Below, in pieces: positions 25,116 through 32,824 of a stretch of 64,000 bases of DNA (position 1 is the first letter of the stretch; every line of letters begins with the position of its first letter). The DNA is from Streptomyces sp. CG1 (GTDB lineage Bacteria; Actinomycetota; Actinomycetes; Streptomycetales; Streptomycetaceae): assembly GCF_041080625.1 (NCBI RefSeq), contig NZ_CP163518.1, positions 5,828,001 to 5,892,000 of the forward strand. Direction: 5' to 3'. A program made the position numbers and the translations under genes. The notes under the pieces were generated by a model. It did not search any database. It saw nothing but the letters and a program-made list of their open reading frames with translations, and was not told the origin of the DNA.

Positions 25116-25919
25116 TTACGCCGATTCGGATCGTCGGCGGGCGGTGCGTTTGGCGGCTGGCTTCGTCGGGGTCACGGGGTAGGTGAGCTGGCATGTGGAG
25201 GCGGGAGCCTTCAGCTCCTCGCACAGCAAGGGGCGGTCCTGGTCCGCGTCGGTGGTCACTCGGTAGGTGATCAGGAGGGGGCTGGCGTCGCTGAGTCCGA
25301 GTGCGGTCCGCTCGTCGGGATAGGGGGTGCGGGCGGTGACATGCTCGGTGAATGACAGGCTGAGTCCGGCTTCGGCAAGCTGCCGGTACAGGTCGGTGAT
25401 CTCGGCGTCTGGCTGCTCGGCCAGAGTGGGCACGTCGGCTGCTGTGGCCATCGGGATCAGAACACGATGGGCCATGCGGGCGCCGGTGGCGGGGTCGTGG
25501 ATCAGGCGGTCCACGCTGATGGCGTCCTGGTCCTGCTGGTCCAAGAGCAGTGCCGGGGGCCCGTCCAGCGCGGTCCTGCTGACAGCGGGCGGTTCCGTCT
25601 CCGCCATCTCCGGTACGAGCCAACTTCCCTTCGTGGTGCGCTGGATGGACCGGTCAACACGGGTGGCGGGCAGGACTCCGCCGGTGGAAAGTACCCGGCT
25701 GCCCTTGCCCTGCAAGGACTCCACCAGTCCCATGCCGCGCAGCTCGGCGACGGCGGCCCGCGCTGTGGCCTTGCCGATGCCGTACATCTGCACCATTTCC
25801 GTCTCGGACGGTAGGAGATCGCCAACCTGGTAGCGGCCTCGTTTGATGTCGGTGGCCATGCGCTGAGCTACCTGCAAGTACATGGACGGGGCGCGTTCGA
25901 TGTGCTCTCGGGCTGCCAT
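25116..25919 (-). CDS. GntR-family (HutC/UTRA type) regulator of the element
   Basis: 267 residues. The N-terminal winged helix is 'YLQVAQRMATDIKRGRYQVG', 'LLPSETEMVQMYGIGKATAR' and 'LVESLQGKGSRV' (about residues 14-78). The remainder is a UTRA-type effector domain ('DRLIHDPATGARMAHRVLIP', 'LGLSDASPLLITYRVTT'). The C-terminus is basic ('KRTARRRSES'). In related actinomycete elements a GntR protein (KorSA of pSAM2) represses transfer and replication genes. Here three copies of an ACTTATCCGGATAAGT-like palindrome lie just upstream, between this gene and the traB operon, which supports autoregulation and transfer control. Confidence 0.9.
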   Translation of the reverse strand: MAAREHIERAPSMYLQVAQRMATDIKRGRYQVGDLLPSETEMVQMYGIGKATARAAVAELRGMGLVESLQGKGSRVLSTGGVLPATRVDRSIQRTTKGSWLVPEMAETEPPAVSRTALDGPPALLLDQQDQDAISVDRLIHDPATGARMAHRVLIPMATAADVPTLAEQPDAEITDLYRQLAEAGLSLSFTEHVTARTPYPDERTALGLSDASPLLITYRVTTDADQDRPLLCEELKAPASTCQLTYPVTPTKPAAKRTARRRSESA

Positions 25920-26018
25920 GGCTCGTGTCCTTCTCGGGTCGGGGGTGCGGGTACTCGTACGGGCTTCGGGCTGAGCTGCTGGTCAGTGGTCCTTGTCGGT
26001 GGTGCGTGGTATACGCGC

Positions 26019-26034
26019 ACTCATGAGGATAAGT
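26019..26034. promoter_or_regulatory. GntR operator copy 3 (degenerate)
   Basis: ACTCATGAGGATAAGT, two mismatches from the consensus at the centre, 100 bp upstream of the gntR start. Confidence 0.6.
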
Positions 26035-26064
26035 GGTTGACCCTCTCCCGCACACCCCTACACC

Positions 26065-26080
26065 ACTCATCCGGATAAGT
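26065..26080. promoter_or_regulatory. GntR operator copy 4
   Basis: ACTCATCCGGATAAGT, flanked by CC and GG. It lies midway between gntR and the traB operon. Confidence 0.75.
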
Positions 26081-26117
26081 GGTTCTGCTCCGGTGGCGAG
26101 TCAAGATGATCGCCTCA

Positions 26118-26133
26118 ACTTATCCGGATGAGT
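26118..26133. promoter_or_regulatory. GntR operator copy 5
   Basis: ACTTATCCGGATGAGT, 38 bp upstream of the first gene of the traB operon. Confidence 0.75.
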
Positions 26134-26170
26134 GGCCAGGTGGGTGTGTAGTGAGAGAGGTGAACTTTCG

Positions 26171-26560
26171 ATGCCTTTGGACAACAAGCCGATCGACGTC
26201 AACCGGCTGGGGCGGATCCGTGTGGAGATCGCTCCGGAACCGCGTACGACGCAAGAGGGCGAGCAGTGTCGGGACCGTGACGGCAACCCACTGTGGATCA
26301 CGTCCCTGTCCGTGCGGCAGCCGGAGGGGCGCAGGGTCGACACGATCGATGTGACCACCAGCGGTCCGCCGCAGGGCCTCACGGAAGGCGGTGAGGTCAA
26401 GGTCACGAACCTGTGGGCCAACGACTGGGCGTTCGACGGCCGGTCGGGGACGACCTACCGGGCCGATGCCATCACCCCCGTGCAGGGCTCTGGCTCTGGT
26501 TCCGCGCCGGCTGCTCCGGCGGCTGCTCCGTGCGGGAAGTCGGCGGGTGGTGACGCCTGA
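26171..26560 (+). CDS. Small element protein, first gene of the traB operon
   Basis: 129 residues from ATG 26171; a GTG at 26132 in the same frame is possible but lies on operator 5. The protein is a soluble, beta-rich domain ('NRLGRIRVEIAPEP', 'DGNPLWITSLSVRQ', 'GGEVKVTNLWANDWAFDGRS') followed by an Ala/Pro/Gly-rich tail. Proteins of this kind often precede traB in actinomycete elements, but I do not know a proven function. The stop overlaps the next ATG (TGATG). Confidence 0.75.
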   Translation: MPLDNKPIDVNRLGRIRVEIAPEPRTTQEGEQCRDRDGNPLWITSLSVRQPEGRRVDTIDVTTSGPPQGLTEGGEVKVTNLWANDWAFDGRSGTTYRADAITPVQGSGSGSAPAAPAAAPCGKSAGGDA

Positions 26561-27006
26561 TGGAGCGCTATTTCTGGCACCTGAACGCCCAGCAGGCGGA
26601 CGGCATGGCCTGTGTGGTGTGCAACGCCGACTTCCTCAAGGCGAAGATCGCCTCTGTTCCGGTGGGGCGGTCGCCTGCGGATGAGTCACGGGTGTTCGCG
26701 TGCAAGGACCCGTGCGCGGCCGTGATCGCTGACGAGGCTGCCCGCATGGCCAAGGAGATGCGGGCAGCGGTTGGCGCGGAGGATGCGGACGGCGGGGACG
26801 TTGCGGATTGCGAGAACGGAGTGTTCTGCGTCGACGGGCATTTCGGCTCGCTGCTGCGGGACCTGCGGTCGCTGGCCGGTGCGGAGGCGCTGTTGGCCAC
26901 GTCCGACGACATCTCCGCCCTTCGGATCCTCCTCAGTCTGACGGCTCGTCATGCCGAGACGGCCGCCCGGCTCGTACTGGCCCGGACCAAGGAAGGGGAC
27001 GGCTGA
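26560..27006 (+). CDS. Small element protein with N-terminal Cys pairs
   Basis: 148 residues; ATG 26560 overlaps the previous stop, and its own stop overlaps the traB ATG (TGATG), so the three genes are translationally coupled. The N-terminus 'MACVVCNADF' with a later 'FACKDPC' could form a four-Cys zinc site. The C-terminal half is helical ('LLRDLRSLAGAEALLATSDD', 'LLSLTARHAETAARLVLA'). The role is unknown; the position suggests a transfer function. Confidence 0.75.
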   Translation: MERYFWHLNAQQADGMACVVCNADFLKAKIASVPVGRSPADESRVFACKDPCAAVIADEAARMAKEMRAAVGAEDADGGDVADCENGVFCVDGHFGSLLRDLRSLAGAEALLATSDDISALRILLSLTARHAETAARLVLARTKEGDG

Positions 27007-28333
27007 TGCCTGCCTCTCTGGTGGTCTGGGTCCTGACGGCGCCGCTCCTGGTCGGCGTGCTGACACAGCGCTGGTGGGAACCGCGTCTTGCGGCGCGGGG
27101 TATCCCGGTGCGGCGGTGGCCGTGGCGGTGGTGGCTGGTCGGCTACCCCGGAACCATGCTGCGGATCTTCTCGACCTGGCGGCGGCTGGCGCATCTGAAC
27201 GGGTTGTCGGTGAGCACGTCGCCGGACCGGAGGGTGATCGGCCGTGATCTTGTGGTGCAGGGGCAGGCGCTGCGGCCCCGGCCTCCTCGGCTGTCCTTGC
27301 CGGTGCCGACGAAAACCGGGCTGAGGCTGCGGGTGCTGCTGCATCCCGGGCAGACTCCGGCGCCGTACTTCACGGCGGCCCGCGCGATGGAACACGCCTG
27401 GCACGTGCACGGGGTGCGGGTCACTTCCCTGCGTCGGGGACAGGTGCTCATCCACGTCACAGCCCTAGACCCACTGACCGGTGACGTCCCGTCCGTCCGT
27501 GCGCCGGCTGCGGAGCTGCTGTCGGCGGACGTGGGCCGGATCGACGATGGCGACCCGTGGGTGATCGACCTGCGGTGCGTGCCGCACTGGCTGATCACGG
27601 GAGCCACACAGCCCGGGAAGTCGTCGTTGCTGGCCGCCCTGGTCCTCGCGCTGGCCCCTCAGCCGGTCGCCCTCATCGGCATCGACTGCAAGGGCGGCAT
27701 GGAACTGGGCCTGTTCGGCGGACGGCTCGCTGCGCTGGCCATCGACCGCACACAGGCGGTCGCCTTGCTGTCCGGCGTGGTCAAGGAGATTCAGGCGCGC
27801 ATGAGTCACTGCCGTGCATGGAGCAAGCGGTCCATCTGGGAACTGCCCGAGGAACAGCGGCCCGCGCCCCTCGTCGTGATCGTGGATGAGCTGGCGGAGC
27901 TGTACCTCACTGACGGCTCTCGGGAGTCGAAGGACGAGGCGGAGCAGTGCGGAACGCTGCTGCTGCGGGTCGCCCAGCTCGGCGCGGCACTCGGCGTCCA
28001 CCTGGTCATCGCCGGTCAGCGGGTCGGCTCCGACATTGGCCCCCGCGTGACCGCGCTCCGTGCCCAGCTCGGCGGACGCGTCGCCCATCGTGCACATGAC
28101 GAGGCGTCAGCCGAGATGACCTTGGGCGACATCAACCCGGATGCCGTGATCACGCGCAGAACATCACGGAGGACGAACAGGGTGTTGCCGTGGTCGCCAT
28201 GGGCGGCCGGTGGATGGGCGTCCGGTCTCGCCTCGTCACTACCGCCGATGCGGCCGAGATCGCCCGGACCGTCCCCCCGGCGAACCCGTTTTTTTGCCGC
28301 CCGAGTCGCCGACGCATGCGCGGCGTCAAGTAG
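27006..28333 (+). pseudogene. TraB/FtsK-SpoIIIE type DNA translocase gene, frameshifted near the 3' end
   Basis: ATG 27006 starts a frame with an N-terminal membrane stretch ('LTAPLLVGVLTQRWW'), Walker A 'ITGATQPGKSSLLAALV' and Walker B 'PLVVIVDELAELY', plus 'LGVHLVIAGQRVGSDIGPRV'. In actinomycete elements this single protein moves double-stranded DNA between mycelia. After 'LGDINPDAVI' (about 28150) the normal continuation 'AQNITEDEQGVAVVAMGGRW' is in another frame, indicating a one-base loss near 28151-28153. The shifted frame ends at 28333, exactly where the truncated integrase gene begins from the other side. As read, the last 60 residues are wrong, so transfer is doubtful. Confidence 0.8.
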
Positions 28334-28605
28334 ACGATGACCATGTTCACGCGACCGGCGCGGCAGTCCCTCAGTAGCCGTTCGAACTGGGGGCGCGCCT
28401 GGCCGTTGAACGCAGAGATGCCGATGTCCTCGTAGTGTCCGCACCACACCGCATCGCCCGGAAGCTGGTCAAAGCGAGCCTTGTTGGCGGCGCGCTGCGA
28501 TGCCGGGCTAGCCTCGCTCTTGTTGTCACGAGCGGCTGACTGCCGCGTATAGCCAGCTGCGTGGACGGTCATACCGCTCACGACCTTCGGAATCATGGGG
28601 TTCAT
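28334..28605 (-). pseudogene. Large serine integrase, N-terminal fragment
   Basis: From ATG 28605 (or 28572) the catalytic N-terminus of a phiC31-type serine integrase is visible: 'AAGYTRQSAARDNKSEASPA' with the nucleophile Ser in YTRQS, then 'GISAFNGQARPQFERLL' and 'CRAGRVNMVIVY'. The homology stops at about residue 85, where the traB 3' end begins on the opposite strand; several hundred further residues of recombinase and DNA-binding domains are missing. The start lies about 25 bp from attR, the usual place of a serine integrase beside its attP. A deletion between traB and int is the simplest explanation. Confidence 0.82.
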
Positions 28606-28774
28606 GGTGTCACCCGTAAAGTATGAGTACGCAACCGTGCCGCTGCTCGTCCATGCCACGAAGCAGATTCTGGACACCTGGGGCGAGGACGGCTGGGAGC
28701 TCGTCCAGGTCGTGCCCGGGCCCAACAACCCCGAGCAGCTCGTGGCCTACCTGAAGCGGGAGAAGCAGGCATGA
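28604..28774 (+). CDS. DUF4177 family protein, 5' end rebuilt by the inserted element
   Basis: 56 residues from ATG 28604 (GTG 28607 and ATG 28595 are in frame). Residues from 'EYATVPLLVHATKQIL' through 'WGEDGWELVQVVPGPNN' to the end are the DUF4177 domain. The chromosomal start remained at 19644, 9 kb away; the first codons here (through 'KYEYAT') come from the element side of attR and nearly restore the native 'KWEYAT'. Its stop overlaps the ridA ATG (ATGA), so the rebuilt gene may also keep ridA translated. DUF4177 proteins are small and uncharacterised. Confidence 0.75.
   Translation: MVSPVKYEYATVPLLVHATKQILDTWGEDGWELVQVVPGPNNPEQLVAYLKREKQA
28628..28636. other. Right attachment site core (attR)
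   Basis: TACGCAACC inside the DUF4177 codons for Tyr-Ala-Thr, matching 19659-19667. Confidence 0.75.
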
Positions 28775-29235
28775 GCGCGGTCGAGGCCAAGCTGGCCGAA
28801 CTGGGACTGACCCTGCCGGAGGTCGTACCGCCGCTGGCCGCGTACCAGCCGGCCGTCCAGTCCGGTGTGTACGTCTACACCGCCGGCCAGCTGCCGATGG
28901 TCGAGGGCAAGCTGCCGGTCACCGGCAAGGTGGGCGCCGAGGTCACGCCGGAGGAGGCCAAGGACCTGGCCCGCACCTGCGCGCTGAACGCGCTGGCCGC
29001 CGTGAAGTCCGTGGCCGGTGATCTGGACCGCATCGCGCGCGTGGTGAAGGTCGTCGGCTTCGTCGCCTCCGCGTCCGACTTCACCGGTCAGCCCGGTGTC
29101 GTCAACGGCGCCAGCGAACTGCTCGGCGAGGTCCTCGGCGACAAGGGTGTGCACGCCCGCAGCGCGGTCGGCGTCGCGGTGCTCCCGCTGGACGCGCCGG
29201 TCGAGGTCGAGATCCAGGTCGAGCTCGCCCCGTAA
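28771..29235 (+). CDS. RidA family protein (YjgF/YER057c/UK114)
   Basis: 154 residues, full family length for the actinobacterial type. Landmarks are 'VQSGVYVYTAGQLPMVEGKL', 'ARTCALNALAAVKSVAGDLD', 'KVVGFVASASDFTGQPGVVN' and 'GVHARSAVGVAVLPLDAPVE' with the conserved Arg near the C-terminus. RidA proteins hydrolyse reactive enamine/imine intermediates; substrate range of this branch is unknown. Its ATG overlaps the DUF4177 stop, an arrangement also seen as Rv3678c in mycobacteria. The inserted element has separated this pair from its former upstream region. Confidence 0.93.
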   Translation: MSAVEAKLAELGLTLPEVVPPLAAYQPAVQSGVYVYTAGQLPMVEGKLPVTGKVGAEVTPEEAKDLARTCALNALAAVKSVAGDLDRIARVVKVVGFVASASDFTGQPGVVNGASELLGEVLGDKGVHARSAVGVAVLPLDAPVEVEIQVELAP

Positions 29236-29324
29236 CCCGGCGGAACCCGCTGTCGTAACCCGGCGGAACGCGCTGACCTCGGGGACCTCTCGAACATTCG
29301 CTCTGCACGGGATAGCCTCCGGCC

Positions 29325-30206
29325 ATGGCGAACGGTCAGTGGTATCCCCCGGAGTGGCCGGACCGCATCCGCGCGCTCGCGGACGGCACCCTCACCCCGG
29401 TGTCCCCGAGACGCGCGGCCACGGTTCTGCTCCTGAAGGACACCGAGTCCGGCCCGGTCGTCCATATGCTGCGCAGACGCGCCTCCATGGCCTTCGCGGG
29501 AGGCGCGTACGCGTATCCGGGGGGCGGTGTGGACGCGCGTGACGACGATCGGCTGGTGCGCTGGGCGGGCCCCACGCGCGCGTGGTGGGCCGAGCGGCTC
29601 GGCGTCGACGAGCCGGGCGCCCAGGCGATCGTCTGCGCGGCCGTACGGGAGACGTACGAGGAGGCGGGCGTGCTGCTCGCCGGGCCCGACGCGGACTCGG
29701 TCGTCGGTGACACCACCGGCGACGACTGGGAGGCGGACCGGGCCGCGCTGGTCGCGCGCGAGCTGTCCTTCGCCGAGTTCCTCGACCTGCGCGGCCTGGT
29801 GCTGCGCTCGGACCTGCTGGGCGCCTGGACCCGCTGGATCACCCCGGAGTTCGAGGCCCGCCGCTACGACACCTGGTTCTTCGCGGCCGCCCTGCCCGAG
29901 GGCCAGCGCACCCGCAACGCCTCCACGGAGGCGGACCGCACGGTGTGGATCCGCCCCGCCGAGGCCGCCGACGGCTACGACAAGGGCGAGCTGCTGATGA
30001 TGCCGCCCACCATCGCCACCCTGCGCCAGCTGATTCCGTACGCCTCCGCGGCCGAGGCGCTCACGGCCGCCCCCGGGCGTGACATGACCCCCGTGATGGC
30101 CGGTGCCCGCCTCGTGGACGGTGAGATCGTGCTGTCCTGGCCGGGACACGACGAGTTCACCAAGCACATCCCGACGGCCGGGACGAAGGGCGGAGGCCCC
30201 GCATGA
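29325..30206 (+). CDS. NUDIX hydrolase, NUDT19-like
   Basis: 293 residues. The N-terminal region 'RRAATVLLLKDTESGPVVHM' leads into 'GGAYAYPGGGVDARD', and the NUDIX helix is 'CAAVRETYEEAGVLLAG', a slightly relaxed Nudix box with a long insert between the glycine and the RE motif, as in NUDT19-type CoA diphosphatases. The C-terminal half ('WITPEFEARRYDTWFFAAAL') matches the same subfamily. ATG 29325 was chosen after the 'GGGATAGCC' leader. The stop overlaps the ATG of the MBL hydrolase gene. Confidence 0.9.
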   Translation: MANGQWYPPEWPDRIRALADGTLTPVSPRRAATVLLLKDTESGPVVHMLRRRASMAFAGGAYAYPGGGVDARDDDRLVRWAGPTRAWWAERLGVDEPGAQAIVCAAVRETYEEAGVLLAGPDADSVVGDTTGDDWEADRAALVARELSFAEFLDLRGLVLRSDLLGAWTRWITPEFEARRYDTWFFAAALPEGQRTRNASTEADRTVWIRPAEAADGYDKGELLMMPPTIATLRQLIPYASAAEALTAAPGRDMTPVMAGARLVDGEIVLSWPGHDEFTKHIPTAGTKGGGPA

Positions 30207-31042
30207 CCGACGCAAGCGCCCTGCCGGGCCAGCCCCGCGGCCAGGTGCTCTCCGGTCCCGCCACCGAACGGGCCGTCAACGTCCTCGCGCCCAACGCCTC
30301 CGCGATGACCCTGGACGGCACCAACACCTGGATCGTCGCCGAGCCCGACTCCGACCTCGCCGTGGTGATCGACCCGGGCCCGCTGGACGACGGTCATCTG
30401 ACCACTGTTGTGGACATGGCCGAGAAGGCCGGCAAGCGCATAGCCCTGACCCTGCTCACCCACGGCCACCCCGACCACGCCGAGGGCGCCGCCCGCTTCG
30501 CGGAACTGACCGGCACGCGCGTGCGTGCCCTCGACCCGGCCCTGCGCCTGGGCGACGAGGGCCTGGCCGCCGGGGACGTCATCACCGTCGGCGGCCTGGA
30601 GCTGAGGGTCATACCGACCCCCGGGCACACCGCGGACTCGCTGTGCTTCCATGTCCCGGCCGACCGGGCCGTGCTGACCGGCGACACCATCCTCGGACGC
30701 GGTACGACGGTCGTGGCGCACCCCGACGGCCGCCTGGGCGACTATCTGGACTCGCTGCGCCGGCTGCGCTCGCTGACGGTCGACGACGGCGTGCACACGG
30801 TCCTGCCGGGGCACGGGCCGGTCCTGGAGGACGCCCAGGGCGCCGTCGAGTTCTACCTCGCCCACCGGGCCCACCGGCTCGCCCAGGTGGAGACGGCGGT
30901 CGAGGACGGCTACCGCAGCCCGGCCGAGGTCGTCGCCCATGTGTACGCCGACGTGGACCGCTCCCTGTGGCCGGCGGCGGAACTGTCCGTGCGGGCCCAG
31001 CTGGACTATCTGAGCGAGCACGGGCTGATCCAGCCGATGTGA
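30203..31042 (+). CDS. MBL-fold metallohydrolase (LACTB2/glyoxalase II-like)
   Basis: 279 residues. The metal motif HxHxDH is 'THGHPDHAEG', followed by 'PTPGHTADSLCF' (His ligand), 'VLTGDTILGRGTT' (bridging Asp) and 'VLPGHGPVLE'. A C-terminal helical winged domain ('LAQVETAVEDGYRSPAEVVA') is typical of LACTB2-like members. It is coupled to the NUDIX gene by ATGA. The gene corresponds in position to Rv3677c near crp in mycobacteria. The substrate is unknown. Confidence 0.92.
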   Translation: MTDASALPGQPRGQVLSGPATERAVNVLAPNASAMTLDGTNTWIVAEPDSDLAVVIDPGPLDDGHLTTVVDMAEKAGKRIALTLLTHGHPDHAEGAARFAELTGTRVRALDPALRLGDEGLAAGDVITVGGLELRVIPTPGHTADSLCFHVPADRAVLTGDTILGRGTTVVAHPDGRLGDYLDSLRRLRSLTVDDGVHTVLPGHGPVLEDAQGAVEFYLAHRAHRLAQVETAVEDGYRSPAEVVAHVYADVDRSLWPAAELSVRAQLDYLSEHGLIQPM

Positions 31043-31045
31043 CGC

Positions 31046-31531
31046 CTACCGGGTCGTCCGGGTCCGCCTTGCCGGAGTCTTCGCGGCCGGACCGGTCAGT
31101 GCCTTCTCGGCCGCCTCCAGGATGTTGCCGAAGGTGCGGGTGATGACCGGGCGGGCCAGGAACCGGGTGAGGAAGCCGCCGAGCAGCGGGACGGGGATCT
31201 CCACCCGGGTCGTCCACCGGACCAGCGTTCCGGCATCCGTCTCGGCGAACGTCATACGGCCCAGCTCGTGCCGGGCCGGCGGCACGCTGCGCTCCACGAC
31301 GTACTCCGTGGCGTACGGCGGTTCGTACACGCCGATGCGCTCCCGGAACCAGCCGATCAGCCAGAGGTGGTTGCGGATCGCGCCGACGCCGTAGGGCGCG
31401 CCCTCGCCGTGCCGGGCCAGCCGGCAGCGCAGTACCAGGGGCGAGGCGGTGTAGTGGGTGGTGGTCGTGAGCCAGGCGAACACGTCGTCGATCGGGGCGT
31501 CGATGACGCGTTCCACGGTCATGGTCTCCAT
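31046..31531 (-). CDS. SRPBCC (START-like) family protein
   Basis: 161 residues with the hydrophobic-cavity fold signature: 'TVERVIDAPIDDVFAWLTTT' at the N-terminus, central strands 'GWFRERIGVYEPPYATEYVV', and a C-terminal helix 'FLTRFLARPVITRTFGNILE'. The last 20 residues are basic. It lies 13 bp downstream of an ECF41-type sigma factor gene, so the two form a small operon; such sigma factors often regulate one neighbour gene. The ligand is unknown. Confidence 0.88.
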   Translation of the reverse strand: METMTVERVIDAPIDDVFAWLTTTTHYTASPLVLRCRLARHGEGAPYGVGAIRNHLWLIGWFRERIGVYEPPYATEYVVERSVPPARHELGRMTFAETDAGTLVRWTTRVEIPVPLLGGFLTRFLARPVITRTFGNILEAAEKALTGPAAKTPARRTRTTR

Positions 31532-31544
31532 GCCTGCGGCCTCC

Positions 31545-32432
31545 TTAGCCGAGTGCTCCTCTGTCGAGTGGGCGCACCAGGTCGGCGCGGTCCAGCTTGT
31601 CCGGGTTGCGCATGCCGTAGAGGCCGGTGATCCGTCCGTCGCGGATCTCGAACGCCACGAGCCAGTCCAGCGTGCCGCCGGTGAGGAACCGGGCCGCGGG
31701 CATGCCGTTGTAGCGGGCGGGTTCGATCCGGGCCGCCGTCGCGCTGGTGCGGTACACGCCGAGAACGAACCGGGCGACGTCGTCGCGCCCGACGACGGGG
31801 TGGCGGGCGGCGGTGACCTTCCCGCCGCCGTCGGAGATCACCACGACATCGGGCGCGAGCAGATCCATCAGCGCCTGCACGTCGCCGTCCGCCGCCGACC
31901 GCAAGAACCGCTCGACGATCTCCCCGGTGGAGGCGGAGTCGGGCTCGAAGCGGCGGCGGCGCGTGTGGACGTGCCCACGCGCGCGGTGCGCGATCTGCCG
32001 GACGGTGACCTCGGCCTTGCCGATCGCGGCGGCGATCTCGCCGTGGGTGTAGCCGAACACGTCGTGCAGCACGAACACCGCGCGCTCGGTGGGGTTCAGC
32101 GTCTCCAGGACCAGCATCATGGCCATCGACACCGACTCCGCCAGGACGACGTCGTCGCCGACCTCGGGCGCGGTGCGGATCGGCTCGGGCAGCCACGAGC
32201 CGACGTACTCCTCGCGCCGGGACTTGGCCGCGCGCAGGTGGTTGAGCGCCTGCCGGGTCACCGTCCGTACCAGGTACGCGCGCGCGTGCCCGACGGTGGC
32301 CGGATCGACCTCCCGCCAGCGCAGGTAGCTCTCCTGCAGCACGTCCTCGGCGTCGGCGGCGCTGCCCAGCATCTCGTAGGCGATGGTGAACAGCAGCGGG
32401 CGGTACTCGGTGAAGGCATCCTCGGCGGCCAT
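31545..32432 (-). CDS. ECF sigma factor of group ECF41 (SigJ-like) with SnoaL-type C-terminal domain
   Basis: 295 residues. Region 2 is 'FTEYRPLLFTIAYEMLGSAA' plus 'DAEDVLQESYLRWREVD'; region 4 is 'LNPTERAVFVLHDVFGYTHG' with 'EVTVRQIAHRARGHVHTRR'. ECF41 hallmarks are all present: 'WLPEP' between the sigma regions, and 'DGGGK' and 'NPDKL' in the C-terminal SnoaL-like domain (residues about 180-290). In ECF41 factors this extension replaces an anti-sigma factor and controls activity. It is transcribed with an SRPBCC gene. Confidence 0.93.
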   Translation of the reverse strand: MAAEDAFTEYRPLLFTIAYEMLGSAADAEDVLQESYLRWREVDPATVGHARAYLVRTVTRQALNHLRAAKSRREEYVGSWLPEPIRTAPEVGDDVVLAESVSMAMMLVLETLNPTERAVFVLHDVFGYTHGEIAAAIGKAEVTVRQIAHRARGHVHTRRRRFEPDSASTGEIVERFLRSAADGDVQALMDLLAPDVVVISDGGGKVTAARHPVVGRDDVARFVLGVYRTSATAARIEPARYNGMPAARFLTGGTLDWLVAFEIRDGRITGLYGMRNPDKLDRADLVRPLDRGALG

Positions 32433-32473
32433 GATCCGGCTCGGCTCCTCTCTTCGGACGGCACTGAGACACG

Positions 32474-32494
32474 TCGGCTCGGAAAACCGTGACA
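32474..32494 (-). promoter_or_regulatory. Candidate ECF41-type promoter upstream of the sigma factor gene
   Basis: On the minus strand TGTCAC is followed after about 15 bases by CGTG, resembling the TGTCACA...CGTC promoters recognised by ECF41 factors. It lies 40-60 bp upstream of the start, so autoregulation is possible. Match by eye only. Confidence 0.4.
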
Positions 32495-32537
32495 GTCCAC
32501 TGCTGTGACTTGCGTCACGGCACAGTCCGCCCCGGGG

Positions 32538-32705
32538 CTACGGCGCCGGTGACGCAGGGCAGGTGGACCAGTGCCGAGCCGTGGGGCCGGTGACCGTGGC
32601 GGCCGGCGCCGCGTGGGCGGCCTGCGGTCCGGCGGCGGCAACGAGCCCGAGGGCGGCGGCCACCGCCGCGCCGTGCCGGACGAGGGGAGAGGGTGCTCGG
32701 GTCAA
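32538..32705 (-). CDS. Possible short secreted peptide or truncated gene
   Basis: 55 residues from TTG 32705, preceded by GGAAGG at a suitable distance. It has a clear signal peptide ('HGAAVAAALGLVAAAGPQAAHA') and then only about 22 residues ('TVTGPTARHWSTCPASPAP'). The short mature part suggests either a small secreted peptide or the surviving start of a secreted hydrolase gene. It is divergent from nothing obvious and lies between the sigma factor and nucleotidyltransferase genes. Confidence 0.35.
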   Translation of the reverse strand: MTRAPSPLVRHGAAVAAALGLVAAAGPQAAHAAPAATVTGPTARHWSTCPASPAP

Positions 32706-32824
32706 CGTCGGCTGCCTTCCGGTCGGTTCGCTGCTGCCGGAGGCAAGATGAGGCCGGGAACGGGAGGGTTGCCCAGTGGCCGGGGTGTGTTCCGGCCGGC
32801 TTCGGAAGCTTCCCGGGATCCAGG

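Larger units (their letters stand above)
19668..28636. mobile_element. Decayed integrative (AICE-like) element of about 9 kb inserted in a DUF4177 gene
   Basis: The ends are defined by the split DUF4177 gene and the duplicated TACGCAACC core, 8,969 bp apart. Cargo: a GntR regulator, two small genes and a traB-type DNA translocase gene in one operon, a large serine integrase fragment at the right end, several secreted or unknown small proteins, and an IS-associated acyltransferase. GntR plus TraB is typical of actinomycete integrative and conjugative elements; a serine integrase replaces the usual tyrosine one. No replication initiator or excisionase is visible, the integrase is truncated and traB is frameshifted, so the element should be immobile on its own. 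Confidence 0.85.

Noticed and set aside
25012..25623. Minus-strand frame of 203 residues overlapping gntR
   Set aside because: It is the shadow of the GntR gene in another frame and has no family features.
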